DNA of 64,000 bases from Dryomyza anilis (Eukaryota > Arthropoda > Insecta > Diptera > Dryomyzidae). The notes beneath the pieces were generated by a model that was not told where the DNA came from, ran no database searches, and saw only the letters and a program-made list of their open reading frames with translations. The stretch covers positions 67,553,867 to 67,617,866 of the forward strand of contig OX638133.1 of assembly GCA_951804985.1 (NCBI GenBank), written 5' to 3'. This document shows, one piece after another, positions 1-12,661 of the stretch. Every line of letters begins with the position of its first letter. Positions within the stretch are counted from its first letter, which is position 1. The translations under genes were made by a program, and so were the position numbers.

Positions 1-1718
1 ATTTTTCATGTATCGGGCATTAATAAACATTCCAAATATAATGTTTATTAATGTATTATAATAAACATGAATTCAATATGAAAATTTTAAAAACTTTTTG
101 AATACTAAAAAATGCATTTAAATTCTTACTTAATAAAGAAATTTATTTTCATATATTAAAAATTATTCACATTTATCCATTAGTGGTATTTTTTTCTTTT
201 TTCAATAAACAATATAATAACCGCGTTAAGCAGCTTGTTTACTAATATTTGTCAACTAATTCTCACCTATAGACAGGGATGGGCGAGATTGTCTACAAAT
301 GTAGATTACCCGATTGTCTACATATAGACAATTGCATGTAGAAAATCTCTAAAATACATGTAGACAATATATACTATGTAGACAATGTATAAAATTCATA
401 AATACTTGTATTTTGTCGTGATTTATATTGAGTAACTACGTAGGTGTTAAAATTCATTTTTACAACAAATACTTTACAAACTTACGAGTTCCGTTTTTAC
501 GTTTTAAGAAAAGTGCTATCGAAATTTTATGCCCTTTTAAGCGAATTAAATATATACAAATATATATATAAACCTTACCCAACTTGTTATCCAAAAAATG
601 TTCCTCTTAATTATACTAATTTTAATAGATCCACAAATTCTAATTTTGTATATAAAAAAGGATTAAGATTTTTAAAAATTTTCATTTTTGAGAAAAAGTA
701 ATGATGTTTTCAAATCAAAAAATATAATTATAGAAATTAAAAAACTTAAAATTAAACTGTTGACTAAAACAGAGATAAAAAGAATAAATATATTATGATT
801 TTTTGGTAATCAGTATCAGAGATATCATTTAAATGTCGTTTAAATAACGTTTGTCCGTTGAAATATAATTTTTTATTTGTTTTTAGTAAAGAAGGGTTAT
901 AGGTTTTTCTATACATTTTGTATTACTTATTGTCAACATAATAAAATAATTATTTTAGATTTATTGTATAATAATTAGATGTAATACCTAATATATCGAC
1001 ATTTATACACTGAAAATAAAAATTCAAGATCAAAAAAATTAAACAATATAGTTTTAAAATTAGATGCATTGATTTTAATAATCGAGCGTTCTAAAAATGT
1101 CTCTAATGGTATGCAACATTTGCGGTATTTAGCATAGATTTAAAATGCATTATGCACTTTGTATTTAATGTCGCCCTGCTCTTCTTATAATTTCTTTCCT
1201 ATTTTTCAGCTACAAAATGTTATTTAACCGTTTCAGTAATTTGTTACCATATGGTAACAGCTTTTCAAAGACATTTTTAAATACTTCTTGTTATAATATT
1301 TCTACAGAAATAATTTAACTGATAGTTTATGATATCTTTATGTGTTGGTAAGTAAATTTAGTTAATAAAGAGATATACGTATGAACTGTGAAGTGATATT
1401 TTGGGCAAAATAAGAAAAATTGCATATTCAGGTGTTAAGCCATTTTTAGTATATCTTATATTTAAAATATATGGTAATATATACCATATATTTTTTTATA
1501 AATTAAAGTGTATTCATTGTCGAATGGATTAATTTGAATAATTTAATAATAAAAAATTTTTTAAAAATATAATGTAATTTATTATTTACCTTAATCAAAA
1601 CAAACAATTGTATGCATAGATCCAAGACTCATAACTCATATTATTTTTAATATGTGCCTTTTTGATAAAAACAATTTCCATATTGAACAAAATTGATTTA
1701 AATTAGGTCAGTATATAC

Positions 1719-2900
1719 TAGGGATGTCAATCCCGAACTATTTTTCAATCCCGAAATTTCGGGACAAAAAAATTTGAATCCCGGGATTAGTCCCGGGATT
1801 TAAAAAAATAATAGCAAAGACATAAAATAACTATATCTGTGATTAAATAATAAACAATTATAATGCTTAAGTCAAACAAAAGTCATATATTCAAATGCAT
1901 CTGTTTTCAGGTTGGGTATTCAAATATACATGGTATACTAAATCCGCGATATATAAACCCCAGTTGATCATCAAACATTTTTTTAATACTTTTTATTTAA
2001 AATTTATTTTTTAGTACAAATATAAGAAAATTAAAATTTTGAGTGAACAACAAATTTGTTATTGGGATATTGGTTTTTTGTGGAAAACAATATTTTATAA
2101 AAAAAAATATAATTTTAAAAAAATAAATAGTTTTACAAATTTTGAAATATTTGAACTTTTAATTTCAAAATAATTTAAGTTGTATGTGATTTAACCGGTT
2201 ATTGCAACCAAATCTCAAACGACGAAGTTGACTTGTTCATGGGCAATAACTATTTTAACTATTTAATTAGTGTTTTAAGATTTTAGTCCATTAAATCCAA
2301 GGATTGAAACCGTAGCCGAAACCGAAACCGATATCCGTTTAAATCCGATATCCATTTAAAACCGAAACCGTAATCGAAACCGTTATACGAAAATCAGAAA
2401 TAAACCGTTTCGGTTTTATACCAGTTTAAAACGGTTTTTAAAAAAGCATAAAAAGAAACGGGAAAACATATTTTATTTTATATAGAAGATCTTAAGTACA
2501 AGGCATGTTTAATGTCATTTAATAAAATTTTGAATTCCCAAAATAAAATTTTTTTCTTGTACAATTTTCGGCGAGCTGGACTAAGCTTATGTCCCATAGT
2601 GCAGTGTTAAGTTATTTGAAAAATATGGAATTAAAAGAAATTTTATACAAAAACCGAAATCAAAACCGAAACCGTAACTTGGAACCGGTATACTGAAACC
2701 GTTTCGTAATAAAAACCTAAAACCGAAACCAAAACGCGGAAAAAACCGAAATCGAAACCGTTATTCGTTTAGGTTTCAAACCTTGATTAAATGTTAGATT
2801 TACTTTTTCACAAAATGTGTACACAAACATTGAAAGACTTTTGAATAAACTATTAAAAATTGATCTACTAGCGTTTTTTGTAATCCCGAAAATCCCGGCT
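1719..2900. mobile_element. Fragment of the AATCCCG hAT-like family, interrupted
   Basis: Starts TAGGGATGTCAATCCCGAA at 1719, with AATCCCGAAATTTCGGGA-type subterminal repeats to 1800; matching AATCCCGAAAATCCCGG text reappears at 2882-2900. Same family as the complete element at 35905-37293. The right terminus is not recognisable. The 2298-2785 element is inserted within it. Confidence 0.5.
2298..2785. mobile_element. hAT-like MITE rich in AAACCGAAACCG
   Basis: 488 bp with termini CAAGGATTGAAACC and (inverted) CAAGGTTTGAAACC, flanked by ATTAAATC (2290-2297) and ATTAAATG (2786-2793), seven of eight identical. Subterminal regions are arrays of ACCGAAACCG. Non-coding. A related copy lies at 27307-27690. 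Confidence 0.75.
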
Positions 2901-3308
2901 TTTTTTTTAAATCTGAAATAAAATTATTACAAAATATTTATATATAATGGTAATTTATTTATTTTCCGGGGGAGTGCGCCAGATTATGTTTGTAGTTTTG
3001 CTTGATTAAAAATAAAATTGAGATGTTTACATTCACAATTGATACGTACAGTTTAAAAATACGTCTAGTACCGTTAAAAATATAATGTTTAAGTTGTTTT
3101 TTATTAGATACATGTAAATCATGAGTGGTTTAATTAAATGTATAAAAATAAAGTCAATTGAAGAAATAGTCAACTGGGGTTGCATGAGTAGAATTGAAGT
3201 CGACTGCACACAGTGGAACATAGTATTTTAAGTATGATTTAAATATTTAAATTATTATTTATTATTGTATACTTTATATAAGAACGATTAATGTATAGTA
3301 TAATAAAT

Positions 3309-5881
3309 CTGTGGGCCCAATGCATAACAGCATAACTCGACTTATGTCGTTATGTCGTGTGTACCGCCATCGTATTCCCGGTATTCGATTTAATATTGTG
3401 TCAAATTTTGGTGATATTCTCTTCTTTAGTTCAAAAGTTATAAGGGAAAAACATAACAGCATAACTCGTTTTGCCGCATTTTGCATATGAAATAACGACA
3501 CAACTAGACTTATGTTGTTATTACACACTCGAAAGTTGAACTGTCTGACTAAAATTCCTAAGAAATCATAACAACATATCTCTACTTGCGTTGTTATTCC
3601 AAATTTTAAAATTATGTTTTTAATAAAAAATGTCCACTTAAGTGGTTACTCCAAATTTAAAAACGTTTTTCTTATAACTTAATTCGAGTTATGTCGTTAT
3701 TCCAAAATAATTTGTTGGTATTCATTGAACATTTCTCCACTTATGTTGCTATTCCAAAATTAATTTTATTAAAAGTTAAAAAATAAGTCGACATATGCCG
3801 TTATTCCAAAAACAAAATATATACTAATTTACGACTTATGTTGTTATTAGATGTTAAAAATTCGCAAATTGTTCTATAATCAGTTAATACTATTAAATGA
3901 TTTAATTTATATTAGTATAATTACTTAAGAAATAATAAAATAATATTTTTGTAATTATTTTTTTATGGTTTTGGTATTTGCATTTTTGATATTGCATTCT
4001 CCTTTTTGCTGTTGTTTGTATTTTTGCAATAATTTTTGGCATTTCCTTTGAATTTGATAATGTTTTCGCTTTTGATTTGTGCTTTTTTTTGACATAATTT
4101 GGATTTAATTATGATGCTGTTTAAAAAATGTATATTGCATGGGAAAAGACACGACTGCTGTCCTATGTTACCTCTGAATACTATAGTATCCTTGCGTATA
4201 CATTTAATTCAAATCGATTCGGCGGATTAGTGACGCTCGAACCAATAGTCAGAAAGGCAAAGGTAATTACAGTTATATACGAAATAAAATAAAATGGCAC
4301 AGCAGTTCTGAAGAATCTAGGCCGATCTCTTTCCAACCATTTATGCTGAACATGTTTAATTTTTACTCAAATGGTAGGACCTACAGTTGAAAGCAGTATT
4401 GGTCAAAAATATCACAGTCCTGAACTTGAACTTACTTGGAAATTATTAAAATTATACTTCTGACAAACATCTTTAAAATATGAAACAAATACCACTATTA
4501 AATGTGACTAAAATCGGATTAATTGCAAATACGTTTACTTGTATTAAATATTATGCAAATCTTAAAACACTTGAAGAATACTTGGATAAGGTACTCTATT
4601 ATAATTCGCTAAGTAAATTTTATTTAATTAAAATTAAAGCATTTTTTTTCGTCTTTATAGCCTTTCCCGCCAAAATTGTACAATGCCGTGAGTTTTTGTC
4701 GCTCGAACTATAATAGTGTAGACAAAAATGTTAAGCTATTAAGTGCGAATAATGAAAGAAGTTTTTAAATCGCCTAAACTAGTAGTTTTTCTAAAAATAT
4801 ACCTCGAGTCTTTTCATATACTTGTTTGCAGTGAGTATATTGTAGTTCGATTGGTTAGTACGTTGGACTACGAGGGATGTCGGGTTCGATGTCAGCAACT
4901 TTCAATATCTTTTTCAAAGAAAACATTTTTTATACCGCGGTACCTCTTGCCAGACAATATCAAACATCTGAAAGTAAAACCCCCCCATGAATAAACATTT
5001 TACCACGCCGTTCGGATTCGGCGTTAAACAGTAGGTTCCATCACTATGAGTAAGGAGTAAAGTCTTCAAGACTAGCGCCAAACTATTATATATTGTAAAT
5101 AAAACATTTTCCTTTAGACCTTCATCTTGTCTTTTTTAAAATATAACAAGAGTTTTGTTGATGGAAAATACTTCTGATATTTTTACAAGGCATAAATTCA
5201 AAATTAAAGTCGGTGTTTCATATTTTTGATGTTTTTTAACCCTCTTAATCTTAAACTAATCACGACACGGAAATTATAGAACAGAAACTGAAAATTAGAT
5301 TGACTTAAAAATAATATATCTTAATAAAATTAAGTTATAAATCCATCTTTTTATGATAAACCAAAATGATGAATCGTAAATATTCCAAATAATGTTTGTA
5401 AAAATATATCGGAATTGACAGTAATAATGTTGTATAGTTTCATAGTCGAATTGGAAATTTAAAGTATTCAAAGCTTGAAATATGATTACATAAAATTAAC
5501 CAATATTTAGTATGGTGAAACAACATAAATTTAGCATATTCGAAATTTTCGATTCGGCATAACAACATAAGTCGACATATGTTGCTCATTTTATTTTTTT
5601 GCTTTGTGTAATAACAACATAACAAGACTTATGCACATGAAATATAAATATTTCAATTTGGAATAACAACATTTAATACTAATTTCGCTATAAGTATTAG
5701 AATAATAAACAATTTATAAAATTAGTATTTTTTACAAAATATGCTACTAATATGTGAGATATTTGCGCTGGTAAACCTTAAAAATCTTAATACAATTTTA
5801 TGCTATAATTAGTTAAACCTTTAAAATGCTCTCCTGAAAAGTAGTAAAGAATGACTTAGGTTGTTATTGCTTGAGACCACA
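3309..5881. mobile_element. TIR element with dense palindromic ACATAAGTCGACTTATGT repeats
   Basis: Ends CTGTGGGCCCAATGCATAAC and, inverted, CTGTGGTCTCAAGCAATAAC. About eight degenerate copies of a palindrome close to ATAACAACATAAGTCGAC (plus its mirror) lie at 3326-3860 and about five more at 5515-5870. The middle holds a tRNA-derived SINE (4840-5098). No transposase found and no clear target duplication. Unclassified. Confidence 0.55.
4838..5098 (+). mobile_element. tRNA-derived SINE, copy 1
   Basis: The head resembles a tRNA: box A-like TAGTTCGATTGGTTAGTACG (about 4843-4862) and box B-like GGGTTCGATGTC (4882-4893), then a body with ATACCGCGGTACCTCTTGCC, GGATTCGGCGTTAAACAGTA and TAGCGCCAAACTATTA. 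The same body order recurs at 35150-35460. It is not a functional tRNA, because the 5' and 3' stems do not pair. Confidence 0.6.
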
Positions 5882-6439
5882 GGAATATTGTTAATTAAAA
5901 AACCCCAATTAATAATTTGCTTGACACTTTTGCAATCGCATTTTTTATCCACTTGTCTTTTTTTATGAACGGAATAAGAACATATAAACTTGGTATTATC
6001 AAAAATTATAAATTTTCACAAAATATAGTATTTTTGGATAATTCTATGTAAATTTTTTTTCAAAACTTCGAATTATTTTTTTGTCAGGTTTTGTTTTACT
6101 TTGTTACACCGTACTCTCATCGCACTCTCACTCTCTTCAGTGTTGCACCATTTCTTAAGTAAAATAGGGCAGAAATGTGAAATAAATAATTATTTAGACA
6201 TACTTTAGACACACATTTTATATCCCAAAACATTTTACAAAACATTAACAAATAATTAATTTTTGTTTTTCCATGCGAAAATTATATAAATGTTGAGAAA
6301 AAAATGAGAAAAAAAAATAATTATTTAAAATGATAAAATTTGTATATTTTAATAATTCCAAATAATAAGCAATATAAATGGGTCCGTTAAAACCAATCTC
6401 AAATAATTAAACTCTTAATAGACATTTAAATTTCCCGGA

Positions 6440-6579
6440 ATTTCTAAAAATGCAACACTAAAATCCCCCGGTCAATTCTGCGTTGCAATCCCCGCTCACT
6501 TCTGCCCGTAGATACCCCTCGAGTAGCACTCGAATGCCCGTGCAGTCAGCCGCGGGCAGGCGAGTTGGGCATCCCTAGT
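6440..6579. mobile_element. GC-rich right end of another hAT-like insertion
   Basis: A GC-rich 140-bp segment ending GAGTTGGGCATCCCTA just before resumed TCTACATTG repeats of the large 274-6679 element. Inverted, it reads TAGGGATGCCCAAC, like hAT ends. The partner end with flanking GTCTACAT was not found, so this is an orphan end or a rearranged copy. Confidence 0.4.
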
Positions 6580-6687
6580 CTACATTGTCTACGTAATTGT
6601 CTACATTGTCTACATAGTCTACACATTGCCTACACACAAGTGTAGACAATCCCGAAATACACGAAATTACCCAACCCTGCCTATACC

Positions 6688-8039
6688 TAATGTTATCCTT
6701 TTAAATAGCTTCTCGGGTACAACAGAAAATTTCGATTGAACTTTGACTACAAATAACTAATACCTGTTTTAATGAAAATGCAGATGTTGTACACATTTCT
6801 TATATAAGTTTTATTTAAATTTCTTCAGTGTTCTTTTGCTGTAGATGTAGTTTTATTTCATTTTTACGTACGGTAATTTTTATTTTTCTTGGATTTACAA
6901 ACATTTTTGGTATGTTTTCTTAATTATTTAATTAACAAATTTACAATTTTCCTTCACATATTGTTATATTATCTTTTTGTTTTTAATATTTTGTTGTCTT
7001 TATTTTAATACTACACTAAAGTGTTAGTTATGGGCTTTGTTTTTTTTTATGACCATCATAATATGCATTTAATCGTTAATCTATTTGTTCATGTATGTGA
7101 GTGTGTTTTTTGTTATTTACTCTAGAAATACATAAATATTGAACGGACTTTGCTGAAGTTGCTAGTGACTTCAATTATATTTATGTTTAATACTACATTA
7201 AAGTTATTTATCTAGCAAAATTATTTAAATAATCATGCATGGTTAGATATGCTCAATAAATAATATATATATTATGAAATTAAATTACACACTCTTTAAA
7301 TATTTTATAATTTATATTTATAGTTAAAATTAAACATTTTCACATCCTTCTTAAAATTGTTCTAGTCTTTTACGTTTCTCTGCTAAATATATAAAATTAA
7401 TTTTATTTTGTAACATTTAATGCTCACACCAAACGAAAAATCTTTGAAACTGTGTTTAAAAAATAAATAATTACTTGTTTTGTTTGCTTTAATTTTTATA
7501 TTTGAACTTTGCCTTCATAATAATGCTAATATGTGTAAAAAATTTGTTCGTTGCTAATCTCTTTTTTTTTTGTTTAATGCTTACTTAAATAAAATTTAAA
7601 TATAACATTCAAATTATATTTCTCATTTTTGTTTTGTATATTTAAATAGTTTACCAAGCTATCTACATGGCTCTCTGCATGCGAAAAATCCAACAATAAG
7701 ACGCAACATAAAAGATACATTTGCCAAATCGGGAAGGACATTAATACTCGAAATAAAGGATTTTGGCACTTTCGCTAGAACTTTTATTTAGTTTCAATGG
7801 AAATATATAATTCATTTAAAAATGCCCATATTTCAAAGCATTATTTTTTATTATACTTATGGTGGCACTACTATATATATAAAATATATTCTATACATAA
7901 AATAAAACACAAAGATATATTACAACCATATGAATACTCTGCATTCATTAGTTTAAGACTTAAACTGAACATAGATATTGTTTTTATCTTGCTCAAATAT
8001 ATTATAAATATTATACAAATATTTTACAGATGAAAAATA
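6688..8039. other. AT-rich stretch, no gene seen
   Basis: Very AT-rich text with T-runs; no domain, splice-supported exon or clear repeat found. Confidence 0.5.
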
Positions 8040-8640
8040 AAACAAATTTAAATAGAAGTATAGACGTAATATGAAATTTTGAGACATTTGATATGAGTTC
8101 AATTTTGAATGCAGTAAATACTCATGAAAACGAAAACGAGCCAATTTGAAATATTGCCAATTATTAAAATATATATAGCCACTGTGCCATGTTTCAGAGA
8201 CCTTCCACGTCTCGAATAACTTCGATGAAAAAGTTCGATCTGGTTGCTTTATTGATTTTAATGTTTTAAATTTCTCGTACATTAAATTTCTTTGACAAGA
8301 TGCGATATTGAAATATCGCAAAGTGTTTCGAATCAATCTCGAACTTTCATAATTTTTCTACCTATCACGTGGTTCCAATTAGAAGCTCGATAACGCTAAG
8401 AGTATGTGTCCGAAATCGTATGATTTCTACTTCTACTCGCAATGATCTCGTAACGATATCGGAACGAATAGCACACGGGGTATCGATATATTAATTGTAT
8501 TCTGCTAAAATAAAATAATAGACCACGAACCACTCTATGTTCCCTCAAAAGAATAATAATCAAAACGGGATCCGTTCGAAATGTCGAAATTCGAAAAGAC
8601 TTAGAATGTCGAAACAATATTTGGTCGAAACCAAAAATGT
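8040..8640. repeat. TCGATATC-rich repeat family, copy A
   Basis: Shares ordered text with copies at 9780, 25320 and 55790: GTTTCAGAGACCTTCCACG, GATGAAAAAGTTCGATCT, AAATTTCTCGTACATTAAAT, CTCGTAACGATATCGGAACG. Unusually dense in CGATATCG-like palindromes. Open frames over it (7953-8336, 8396-8617) are chance. Unclassified, probably TE interior. Confidence 0.55.
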
Positions 8641-9774
8641 TGATAATTCTTTAAAGCTAGAAAATGTCCAAAAAAAACTTTAAAACAAACATTTTTTTAA
8701 AGGTTTAAAAAATGTCGACAATTAAAATGCCGAAAATGTTCAAATGCAAATTTCAAATCGTATTTGAGCCATTCCACATCAGTTCAACCAAGTGTAGCTT
8801 CTTGTCCTCCGCGATTTTAAAGGCAACTGATAAAGAGAATCGAGATATGCATTGACAGTTTTTTTATATATTTGTCCACCCATTATTTCCAGAGATACCA
8901 CTGTTTACTGAGAACCAGTTCAAAGTTTAGAAACTGTGTCAAAGACTATTGTGGTTCATATTGAAATATTTCTTGATGCTAGAAACTCCGTTAATTTCTC
9001 GATTAAAAACAGTCTTTTGGTAAATTAAGTATTCTTAACATGAACATGTAACCAATGGTCATTATTCTTGAACTTCATATATTATGTTCTTAAGAAAAAA
9101 AATCCCAAAATTCTAAAAATCAAATATTTTCTTGATTTATTATAAATGTTCAAGCCAAATTGCAATATGGTGTTTGGTAGGCATCATATTTAAAAATCTC
9201 CGCACGGATCCTAAAGTAGCTAAAAATTCGAATTCGTAGCGAAGATTCGTATTTTAGCTATGATGGAAATTAGAATTGGGTGTCTATGTTACAAATATGT
9301 TTTTTTTAAATATCTTCATATTTTATCATATTTGTTGTACATATAATATACTTAAATATTTTTGTTAAAACAAAAACTATTTTCGTTACTTTGTAGTTTA
9401 TCGACATGTTTTCGACAAAAAATGATTACACCATAATAAATTTCGATATTTATAGTTTTGGCAGTTTTTAAAATATTTTAGTTTTCAACATTTCTATTTT
9501 TGAATTTTTTTTTCAACAATTTACGTTTCGCATTTTTGTCAGCGGTATTTTTAGTTTCTATATTTAAAATTTCGTCTTATCGTACCAAACCCATCAAAAC
9601 GTTTCCTACTTTAACCCAAACTCCATCCATTTATTACGAAATAATATAAATTTTTGTAATGTAATCGCAGTTCGTACATTAAACTAAGATTTCAGGGAAT
9701 TTTGATATATCGCCAAATGATTTAATTAATTAATCGAAATATATATTAAAAAAATGTTCATCTAATAAATATAT

Positions 9775-10480
9775 TTGCATCCCAGTCTGTAATTTTTCGG
9801 AGACCTTTGACACCTCTTGAACATCTTTGATAAAAAAGTTCGATATTATCGATTCTAATATTTTAAATTTATTTCATATACATTTTTCGAAGCAATGCTG
9901 AAAATTGCTGAACATTGATTATTTTCATTTTTGATATTGTTTCGTTTTTCAAAAAAATGCTCATATCGAGAAAACTCTGACAGATTCTGTGATCGGAGAA
10001 TTCGTACGATATCGAATCTGATCTTATACCAATATCGAATGCCAAAACGTATTAAACTGCAAAAATAGATCGATGCGATCAATCGCAACTTTTTAAGAAA
10101 CGAGAATAAAAATGAGTTTGGATTAAAATCGCATTGAATAGTGAATATATCGAGATTTATTCGAAAAACATTGCAATATCGATGTTACAAATTATTTAAT
10201 ATCATATATTCCCAGTCAATCGTTCGATATCGTTTCGAGACTGTTGCGAGATGCCGCGAATTCATTTGATCTGGGTTTCGATTCTCATATCTATATCATA
10301 CTGCAATTCGTTCTTAGATGTACGCTGATATCGGACCGAATTAATTAATATTTTTCGCAGACAGATGGTAGGTCTAATTGGACTATCGATATTAGTACGA
10401 AAAAGTGTCCGAAATCAAATGAGTATTCTCGCATTGATCTCGATATGGAAACAAATGGCATACTGAGTTATTATTCAATA
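9775..10480. repeat. TCGATATC-rich repeat family, copy B
   Basis: Aligns by eye with copy A (GGAGACCTTTGACACCTCTT, TTTGATAAAAAAGTTCGATA) and with copy C (TTTCGAGACTGTTGCGAGAT, GATGTACGCTGATATCGGAC, ATTGATCTCGATATGGAAAC). No coding content. Confidence 0.55.
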
Positions 10481-10489
10481 GAGAAATGT

Positions 10490-11690
10490 GGTAGGGATGC
10501 TGAGAATATTAAGAAAAAGATACTTGAAATTGTTTCCGCAAACCATTAATAATAGAAAATTAACAAAAATAGGTTATTTAAAACATGGAAAGTTATTAAA
10601 AAAATTAACATTGTTTTCCTTTACATTTCGATTGGTATAACTTAGTTTTGATAAACACAAATTTTACTATGCTACATTATAAATAAATGTTAAAATACAA
10701 CCATCATTTTTTTATATATTAGGTAAGTGTTTGGACAATCGAAGGGCTTATTTGCAGTAACATCATATGCCATAAAATAAAAATATCATAAAATGGGCGT
10801 CAAACTTTTGGAAAAATATACATGAAGGAATGTTTTTTTTATTTAATTAAGTAGCTTATAGAGTTTATGAGCAATTAAATATAATTAAAACTATTTCAAT
10901 GGAAAACAAGATTTTGAAAATACATTAAAAAATTCTATTTTCAATCATGGAAATGAAATCGCAATGAAACCAAAATATTTTGTTAAATTTGAATGTGGTA
11001 TAAGATTTTAAATATTTATGGTTTATTTGTTGTATTATATATATTTTATTTTTTGTTCTCATTATATTTTTGTCTATAATCTAAATTCGTTTTCATGATG
11101 TACGTTTAATGTAATCTTAAATTATTTGATATACAATTATATAAATTACATATGCATTTCAATTAAAGCTTTGATTGTGATAACAGAAGATTTTTCTATC
11201 GTTTAAATATTTTTTTTAACAAATTCTTATAAAAAACAACGATAAAAATGTTTTTCTTTATTTGTTGCAAATAAATATATATTACATAAAATTTCACTTA
11301 ATTTATTTATACTTGATATACATAACACTCAATACTTATTATCTTCATTATTTTTGTTCAATTTATTTATTTGTATTAATACATTTAGTAAATTATTTTT
11401 AGTATTTGTCAAATAATTGTAATGCATTTATGCATCTTTGTCTTTCATTCAAATGTTTTTTTTTTTTTTTTTAATTCAACATTTATTGAAGACAGAGAGT
11501 CAATATTATACAAATTTTCAGCCAGTCAGTGAACTTTACAATGATTACAGGTTTTTCCTAAAAAATTTTAGTCAACACAATTTGAAATTAAAATATCAAA
11601 AAAAAAAAAAAAAAAAGATATATACAGTAAATAAAAATCCTCAGCATGACGATTTTGTTTGACCAATATATTTTTCTTGTCGGTTTTGTC
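10490..11690. other. AT-rich stretch, no gene seen
   Basis: AT-rich with long T and A runs. The frame at 11438-11662 is low complexity. Nothing supported. Confidence 0.5.
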
Positions 11691-11699
11691 AATTTAGGT

Positions 11700-12056
11700 C
11701 TGCACATTTCTAATTGAAATTCCAAATGAAATTATTTTTCTTCTTAAATTGAGAAAATTCCGAATGAAATGGAAAATTTTTTATTTGAAATTTAGAAAAA
11801 TCCAAATTAAATTGAGATTTTACAATTGGAAATTGATAAAATTACAAAATATATCTGAACCTTTAACCTCTTGGTTCATTGCAAATGAAACCTCTCAATT
11901 TAATTTGGTATTTTCCCAGTTTCAAATGGAAAAATTCTATTTCATTTGGAATTTTCTCCAATTCAAATGAAAATTTTCTCCATTTTCTCCATTATATTTG
12001 AAGTTTTCTCAATTTTATTTGAAATTTTTGAAATTTCAAATTAGAAATTGTTTAGT
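11700..12056. mobile_element. Foldback MITE made of AATTGAAATTCCAAATG repeats
   Basis: Both ends read ATTTCTAATT(T)GAAATT when one is inverted. The roughly 350 bp between alternates AAATGAAATT/AATTTCATTTGGAA-type blocks on both strands, so the whole unit can fold on itself. No coding content and no clear target duplication. Confidence 0.5.
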
Positions 12057-12149
12057 TCTATGTAAAAATATATTATTATGTAACATATGTCTTTAATTTA
12101 AGATTTATTTATATAAAATATTTTCTACTGCATGGGAACGCAAATATTC

Positions 12150-12275
12150 AGGCACTATCATGAATATTTTTCCCTACCAGATAAAAAAGGTGTGCTGAAA
12201 TAAAATTATTTTTCATACAAAATTTGTTTTTGAGGGAAAAATTCCTGCGAAAAAATTATTCATGATAGGGTTGAA
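12150..12275. repeat. Small inverted repeat (CTATCATGAATA)
   Basis: CACTATCATGAATATTTTTC near 12157 and its inverted counterpart GAAAAAATTATTCATGATAG ending at 12269 bound a roughly 110-bp unit with internal TTTTTCCCT/AGGGAAAAA pairing. Likely a tiny foldback MITE. Confidence 0.4.
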
Positions 12276-12399
12276 TTATTTATTGGGCTTTTGTTTAATT
12301 TTTGGTCGGACAGTAGCTAAGTTTCCCATTATACAGCATTCCATTCACTACATAAAAACAATGCAGAAGAGGATAATAATAAACAAAAAGTTTTCATAT

Positions 12400-12424
12400 G
12401 TGCTTTCGAGCTTTTCGAAAGCAC
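12400..12424. repeat. Perfect 10-bp hairpin GTGCTTTCGA
   Basis: GTGCTTTCGA (12400-12409), a 5-base loop, then TCGAAAGCAC (12415-12424). Isolated perfect stem in the region 3' of Alk; meaning unknown. Confidence 0.5.
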
Positions 12425-12548
12425 ATTACGTATGCATTTGTCCTCCACTAATGTTGGTTCATACAACCAATGACCATAGATGTTTGTTGTAAATTTTGAA
12501 ACTTGTGAGCACTTAGAAAAAATGTACCTAATATTAAGAAAAAAATTG

Positions 12549-12661
12549 TCTTGTAATAGGGTTAAGTTGAACTTAACTTATGGTGATTAAACTGCTATAT
12601 CAAGTTAAATTTTCTTATTTTTATGAGTTGTTATTTCTTTTATTTTCCTATTACAAGTCAT
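12549..12661. repeat. Small foldback (CTTGTAATAGG)
   Basis: CTTGTAATAGG at 12550 and CCTATTACAAG ending at 12658 form 11-bp perfect inverted termini of a roughly 110-bp unit. Also contains AAGTTGAACTTAACTT, a near-palindrome. MITE-like. Confidence 0.45.

Larger units (their letters stand above)
274..6679. mobile_element. Large hAT-like element with TGTAGACAAT subterminal repeats
   Basis: Left end CAGGGATGGGCGAGATTGTC and, inverted at the right, CAGGGTTGGGTAATTTCGTG. Both ends are followed by many TGTAGACAAT/ATTGTCTACA motifs (274-430 and 6580-6660). Flanking octamers CCTATAGA (266-273) and CCTATACC (6680-6687) match at six of eight positions, fitting an aged hAT target duplication. The interior is a stack of other elements, and no transposase frame is left. 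Confidence 0.55.

Noticed and set aside
1719..6579. Pairing TAGGGATGTC (1719) with GGCATCCCTA (6579) as one element
   Set aside because: Flanking octamers GTATATAC and GTCTACAT agree at only five positions and subterminal sequences differ, so they probably belong to different copies.
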